NCBI GenBank assembly: GCA_016280695.1
Contig: JAEEHG010000103.1
Span: 1 to 6,978, forward strand
Source of the DNA: Solobacterium sp.
GTDB taxonomy: Bacteria > Bacillota_I > Bacilli_A > Erysipelotrichales > Erysipelotrichaceae
Length of the DNA: 6,978 nucleotides
Direction: 5' to 3'
The notes under the pieces are model-generated. The model searched no databases. It was not told where the DNA came from and saw only the letters and a list, made by a program, of their open reading frames with translations. Both the position numbers and the translations under genes were made by a program. Positions 6,254 through 6,978 of this stretch are shown here, piece after piece; within the stretch, counting starts at the first letter, position 1; every line of letters starts with the position of its first letter.

Positions 6254-6288
6254 GAAAAGAAAATGCTGTGAAACAGCATTTTCTTTTC
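6254..6288. terminator. Bidirectional intrinsic terminator between lysR and the YfcC-type carrier gene
   Basis: A perfect 16-base-pair stem (6254-6269 with 6273-6288) closes a GAA loop. The GC-containing core ATGCTGT is flanked by an A-rich 5' side and a T-rich 3' side (TTTTCTTTTC), so it can work in both directions for the two converging genes. Confidence 0.85.
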
Positions 6289-6302
6289 ACATAATCTGTT
6301 GC

Positions 6303-6978
6303 TTAGCCGACGTAACCGATGGAAGCAAGGAAGGCAACCATGGCGCAGGAAATCACGGAGAGGATTCCCATCAGCGGGGCAGCGTACTTGAACCACTGGT
6401 CATAACTGACATCGGCAAGACCCAGAGCACCGACCAGCGGTCCGGACATCGGGGTCAGAGTGTTGGTGATGGAGTCACCATACTGGTAAGCAAGAGAGAC
6501 AACCTGACGGGACAGACCCAGAACGTCGCCGATCGGGATCAGAACCGGGAACATAACCGCCATCTTGGATGTACGGGACGGAATGAACAGGTTGAAGATC
6601 AGAGTGAAGATGAACAGACCGGCACCTGCCATAGCCAGACCGGAACCGCCGATGATGTTGGCAGCGCCGTTGGCCAGTGTGTGCATGATCTTGCCCTGGG
6701 TCAGAACGAAGCCGATGACTCTGGCACAGCCCATGACCAGGGAGATGCTGCCCATCGAGCAGGCACCCTTGAAGAATTCCTTGGAGCAGGCATTCATGCT
6801 CTTGCCGTAGATGGCAAAGGCAACGAAAGCGAGGACGATCTGGCAGGCAACCAGGTAGCTCTGATCCCAGCCGATGTGGTTGGCAGCCCAGGCATAGAAT
6901 GCGTAGATACCGAACATGACAGCGACAACCAGGATACCCTTGAGCGGGAACGGAGCTTCCTTGATTTCTTCCATGTTC
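6303..6978 (-). CDS. YfcC/DcuC-type (ion transporter superfamily) carrier, C-terminal half (5' end outside window)
   Basis: About 225 residues of a polytopic membrane protein whose frame is open to the right edge. The Met codon at 6972-6974 has no visible ribosome binding site and is probably internal, since YfcC-like proteins are usually about 450-500 residues long. Hydrophobic segments alternate through the piece. The key stretch is FIPSRTSKMAVMFPVLIPIGDVLG, then LSRQ, then QYGDSITNTLTPMSGPLVGALG, followed by YDQWFKYAAPL and a last membrane helix. This order of motifs resembles the YfcC/DcuC (C4-dicarboxylate anaerobic carrier-like) group; GDSITN also recalls AbgT transporters, a related family and the main alternative. 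The substrate (C4-dicarboxylate, basic amino acid, peptide or other acid) is not deducible. It converges on the LysR gene and shares the bidirectional terminator, so it is not in the malic enzyme transcript seen here. Confidence 0.8.
   Translation of the reverse strand, partial: NMEEIKEAPFPLKGILVVAVMFGIYAFYAWAANHIGWDQSYLVACQIVLAFVAFAIYGKSMNACSKEFFKGACSMGSISLVMGCARVIGFVLTQGKIMHTLANGAANIIGGSGLAMAGAGLFIFTLIFNLFIPSRTSKMAVMFPVLIPIGDVLGLSRQVVSLAYQYGDSITNTLTPMSGPLVGALGLADVSYDQWFKYAAPLMGILSVISCAMVAFLASIGYVG

Overview
The window looks like chromosomal DNA of an anaerobic Gram-positive bacterium of the Bacillota. Genes have strong AGGAGG ribosome binding sites, intergenic gaps are AT-rich while coding DNA is moderately GC-rich, terminators are compact intrinsic hairpins, and the content (Fe-S cysteine desulfidase, short malic enzyme, YfcC-type carrier) fits a fermentative gut-type organism. 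A placement near Erysipelotrichia is only a guess. No mobile element, CRISPR array, tRNA or rRNA was seen, and no stretch over 300 bases lacks a gene.

Layout from left to right: the C-terminal end of an ABC transporter permease of the FtsX/MacB type (2-322, +); a GntR/FCD regulator with its own promoter and terminator (456-1100, +); a two-gene operon holding an L-cysteine desulfidase family enzyme (1279-2580, +) and a sodium:amino acid symporter of the DAACS family (2670-3896, +), preceded by a well-formed promoter overlapped by a long inverted repeat; two back-to-back terminators; a malic enzyme (4031-5206, -) divergent from a LysR regulator (5291-6178, +); a bidirectional terminator; and the C-terminal half of a YfcC/DcuC-type carrier (6303 to the right edge, -).

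Inferred logic: the symporter imports a small neutral amino acid, probably cysteine and/or serine, and the Fe-S lyase converts it to pyruvate plus ammonia (and sulfide for cysteine). The GntR protein just upstream is the natural candidate for controlling this pair through the palindrome on the promoter. The malic enzyme also makes pyruvate, from malate, and the LysR protein transcribed away from it is its likely regulator. The YfcC-type carrier may supply a related acid or amino acid, but its substrate cannot be read from sequence.

The most notable points are the pairing of a CyuA-type desulfidase with a DAACS transporter (Escherichia coli uses an unrelated transporter family), and that transporter's altered sodium/substrate motif and loss of the side-chain-carboxylate-binding arginine, which agree with a neutral substrate. 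Nothing here is clearly a wholly new biological system; it is mainly an amino-acid and malate catabolism neighbourhood.
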